64,000 nt of DNA from Neobacillus sp. WH10 (GTDB lineage: Bacteria; Bacillota; Bacilli; Bacillales; Cytobacillaceae): positions 1,054,001-1,118,000 of the forward strand of contig NZ_CP126110.1 of the NCBI RefSeq assembly GCF_030123405.1, read 5' to 3'. Made by a program: the position numbers and the translations under genes. Shown here piece by piece: positions 62,283 to 64,000 of the stretch. Each line of letters opens with the position of its first letter. The first letter of the stretch is position 1. The notes below the pieces were generated by a model that did not search any database, had not been told where the DNA came from, and saw only the letters and a program-made list of their open reading frames with translations.

Positions 62283-62425
62283 TTTATGTGCATTACTTAT
62301 CAATTCTGTATGTTTCAGATTTTCTTTGAATATCAAATTAACAATGACACATCTTAAAAGCATCTATGTTTTCCCGCGTTGCACAATCATTACGTTTACA
62401 AAAATAATAAGTATGGGGGTAAATC

Positions 62426-63730
62426 ATGAATAAGAAAAAATTATTTTCCGGAATTGGTGCCGGTGTTCTTTCCCTAAGTCTCCTTTTAACAGGCTGTGGA
62501 AATGCAGATAAAAGCGGCTCCAAAGAAGATTCAAAAGGTAATGTAACAATAGATGTATTCCAATTTAAAGTGGAATTTAAAAAGCAATTTGAAAAAGTAG
62601 CGAAAGAATATGAAAAAGAACACAAAGGTGTAGATATTAACATTACGACTGTTGGCGGCGGTGAAGATTACGGTGCAGCCCTAAAATCCAAATTTGCGTC
62701 AGGTAAAGAACCAGCCATCTACAATATCGGTGGACCGCAGGACGTAAAGGATTGGCAAAAAAAATTAGCTGACTTATCCGATACGAAAGCCTCAAAAGCA
62801 GCATTAAAAGGAACACTTGATGGCGTAACGAATGACGGAAAAGTACTTGGCTTACCTTACAACCAAGAGGGCTATGGTTTCATTTATAACAAGGCTGTCT
62901 TTGAAAAAGCCGGTATTGATCCAAAATCAATCAAGAGCTTTGCAGATCTTGAAAAGGCAGTAAAAACGCTAGATTCTAAGAAAAAAGAACTTGGTCTTGA
63001 AGCAGTATTTGCTCTGCCTGGTAAAGAAACTTGGGTAACTGGATTACACTTATCAAACACGTTCCTTGCACCAGAATTTGATAACAATGTGTTAAATGCT
63101 TATAACGCGAAAAAGGTTGATTTCAAATACGGTGATGCGTTTAAAAAAGTACTTGACCTACAAAACGAATATTCCGTGCAGCCAACTGTAAGCCTTGACT
63201 ATTCTAAACAAGTAGAAGAATTATTCTCGCTTCAAAAGGTAGCAATGATTCAACAAGGTAACTGGGTATATAGTTCAATCGCAGGCATAGATCAAGATTT
63301 CGCAGATAATGGTATTGGCATTTTACCAATTCCTGTTGAAGGATATAAAGAAGATGCGATTCCGGTTGGAATCCCAATGTACTGGGGCGTAAACAGTAAT
63401 AAAGATGAAAAAACTGTTGCCGAAGCGAAAAAATTCTTAGACTGGTTATACACTTCTGATAAAGGTAAAGAAACAGTTATTAATGATTTTAAATTTATTC
63501 CTGCTTATGAGGGATTTGATGCATCAAAAATCAGTGACCCGCTTTCTAAAGAAATTTATCAATATTCACAAGATGGCAAGACAATTGGTTGGACATTCAT
63601 GGGTTATCCAACTAATTGGGGACAAAATGAGCTCGGAGTTCAAATTCAAAAATATTTGAGCAAAGATGCTAAATGGGAAGATGTCGTAAAAACGACTCAA
63701 GCAGCTTGGGAGAAATCAAGAAATAAATAA
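62426..63730 (+). CDS. Sugar ABC transporter substrate-binding lipoprotein (434 aa)
   Basis: MalE/MsmE-like extracellular solute-binding protein. Signal peptide with lipobox LTGC (Cys about 24), then typical bilobed features (IYNIGGPQDVKDWQ, LGLPYNQEGYGFIYNKAVF, IPMYWGVNSN). Ligand probably an alpha-glucoside such as maltose or isomaltose, because of the adjacent GH13 enzyme (inference). GGGGG precedes the ATG. Permease genes are not present before the window end; a terminator follows. Confidence 0.9.
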   Translation: MNKKKLFSGIGAGVLSLSLLLTGCGNADKSGSKEDSKGNVTIDVFQFKVEFKKQFEKVAKEYEKEHKGVDINITTVGGGEDYGAALKSKFASGKEPAIYNIGGPQDVKDWQKKLADLSDTKASKAALKGTLDGVTNDGKVLGLPYNQEGYGFIYNKAVFEKAGIDPKSIKSFADLEKAVKTLDSKKKELGLEAVFALPGKETWVTGLHLSNTFLAPEFDNNVLNAYNAKKVDFKYGDAFKKVLDLQNEYSVQPTVSLDYSKQVEELFSLQKVAMIQQGNWVYSSIAGIDQDFADNGIGILPIPVEGYKEDAIPVGIPMYWGVNSNKDEKTVAEAKKFLDWLYTSDKGKETVINDFKFIPAYEGFDASKISDPLSKEIYQYSQDGKTIGWTFMGYPTNWGQNELGVQIQKYLSKDAKWEDVVKTTQAAWEKSRNK

Positions 63731-63746
63731 TACCCTCTGAACACAG

Positions 63747-63783
63747 ATAATGGGTCCTACTTGTAAAAGTGTGGACCCATTAT
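63747..63783 (+). terminator. Hairpin terminator after the binding-protein gene
   Basis: ATAATGGGTCC and GGACCCATTAT are perfect 11-bp arms. If partial, it would lower expression of any downstream permease genes relative to the binding protein. Confidence 0.75.
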
Positions 63784-63837
63784 AAATTAACAGAGAGGCA
63801 AGGGGCTGGTTAATAAGACGGCACTCTTGGCATTAAC

Positions 63838-64000
63838 GCTTTACTTAAGAGATAAGAAAGTATAATTTTCGACTTTGAGGATTATCTAGCTCCATAAGAT
63901 TAACCTTAGGAAGCGATTCCTCGTACGAAGGAAAAGCGTTAGCTTTTTCGAGGAGCGCCTAGCGGCTAGTGGGCTTCACTAAACGGACGCTTGCGCATTT
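63838..64000. repeat. Dispersed Bacillaceae intergenic repeat (partial)
   Basis: Begins near GATAAGAAAGTATAATTTTC, related to the copies at 3182 and 54224, and continues with a segment containing TTATCTAGCTCC and CGAGGAGCGCCTAGCGGCTA. This resembles the TCTAGCTCC/GCGCCTAG repeat scattered through Bacillus-group genomes (from memory). It runs off the window; no gene is seen. Confidence 0.55.

Noticed and set aside
1..64000. Prophage, ICE or insertion sequence
   Set aside because: No integrase, transposase, phage structural or conjugation gene was seen.

Overview
The window is chromosomal DNA from a low-GC, Gram-positive endospore-former group member (Bacillaceae, most like Neobacillus/Bacillus). 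This rests on strong AGGAGG-type ribosome sites, frequent TTG/GTG starts, BirA and preQ1-I regulatory elements of Bacillus type, a citA/citR divergon as in Bacillus subtilis, and Bacillaceae protein families (DUF3889, DUF4362, DUF4179, YjbI-type hemoglobin). No phage, conjugative element, transposase, rRNA or complete tRNA was found, and no CRISPR array. Non-coding dispersed and tandem repeats are unusually abundant.

Layout. 1-3.05 kb: the end of an ABC ATPase gene and its large FtsX-type permease. 3.1-3.7 kb: a tandem 52-bp repeat array. 3.8-12.4 kb: small accessory genes (uridine-kinase-like P-loop protein, DUF3889 protein, PP2C-like phosphatase plus alpha/beta hydrolase, DUF4362 lipoprotein, two VOC proteins, and a run of acetyltransferases). 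12.4-17.5 kb: YbaN-like and DUF2269 membrane proteins, an esterase, a GGEEF diguanylate cyclase, a tiny phospholipase A2-like protein and a decayed patch. 18-25 kb: two ECF sigma/anti-sigma modules around a class B penicillin-binding protein and a GNAT. 25-31.4 kb: a MocR/PdxR-type regulator divergent from a GNAT, a second tandem hairpin-repeat array, a DinB/ArsR divergon, a stand-alone MurG paralogue, a broken DUF6886 gene and a TerF-like VWA protein. 31.5-37.2 kb: a VanRS-like two-component system with a D,D-carboxypeptidase whose promoter carries three 11-bp direct repeats, a thermolysin-type protease and a signal peptidase I. 37.3-43.6 kb: bioB with a perfect BirA operator, flanked by ~150-bp direct repeats, then a uridine phosphorylase-ECF transporter operon. 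43.6-48.1 kb: potABCD and a DoxX protein. 48.3-53 kb: an MBL hydrolase/TetR operon with twin operators, a DEDDh exonuclease and citA/citR. 53-59.6 kb: a PhnB-like protein, DinB, a CPBP protease/MerR pair with a 19-bp-spacer promoter, cutC, a preQ1-controlled queT, an oxidoreductase operon and a paired SMR exporter. 59.7-64 kb: a truncated hemoglobin with an FNR-like site at -41.5, an oligo-1,6-glucosidase, three LacI-type operators, a sugar-binding lipoprotein and a dispersed Bacillaceae repeat.

Connections. Cell-wall functions recur (class B PBP, MurG copy, D,D-carboxypeptidase under a VanRS-like system, two membrane-stress-type ECF modules). Salvage and uptake functions are the other theme (nucleosides, polyamines, biotin, queuosine precursor, alpha-glucosides). 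No single new multi-gene system is evident. The best candidates for undescribed biology are the two related hairpin-repeat arrays, the repeats around bioB, and the predicted uridine ECF transporter.
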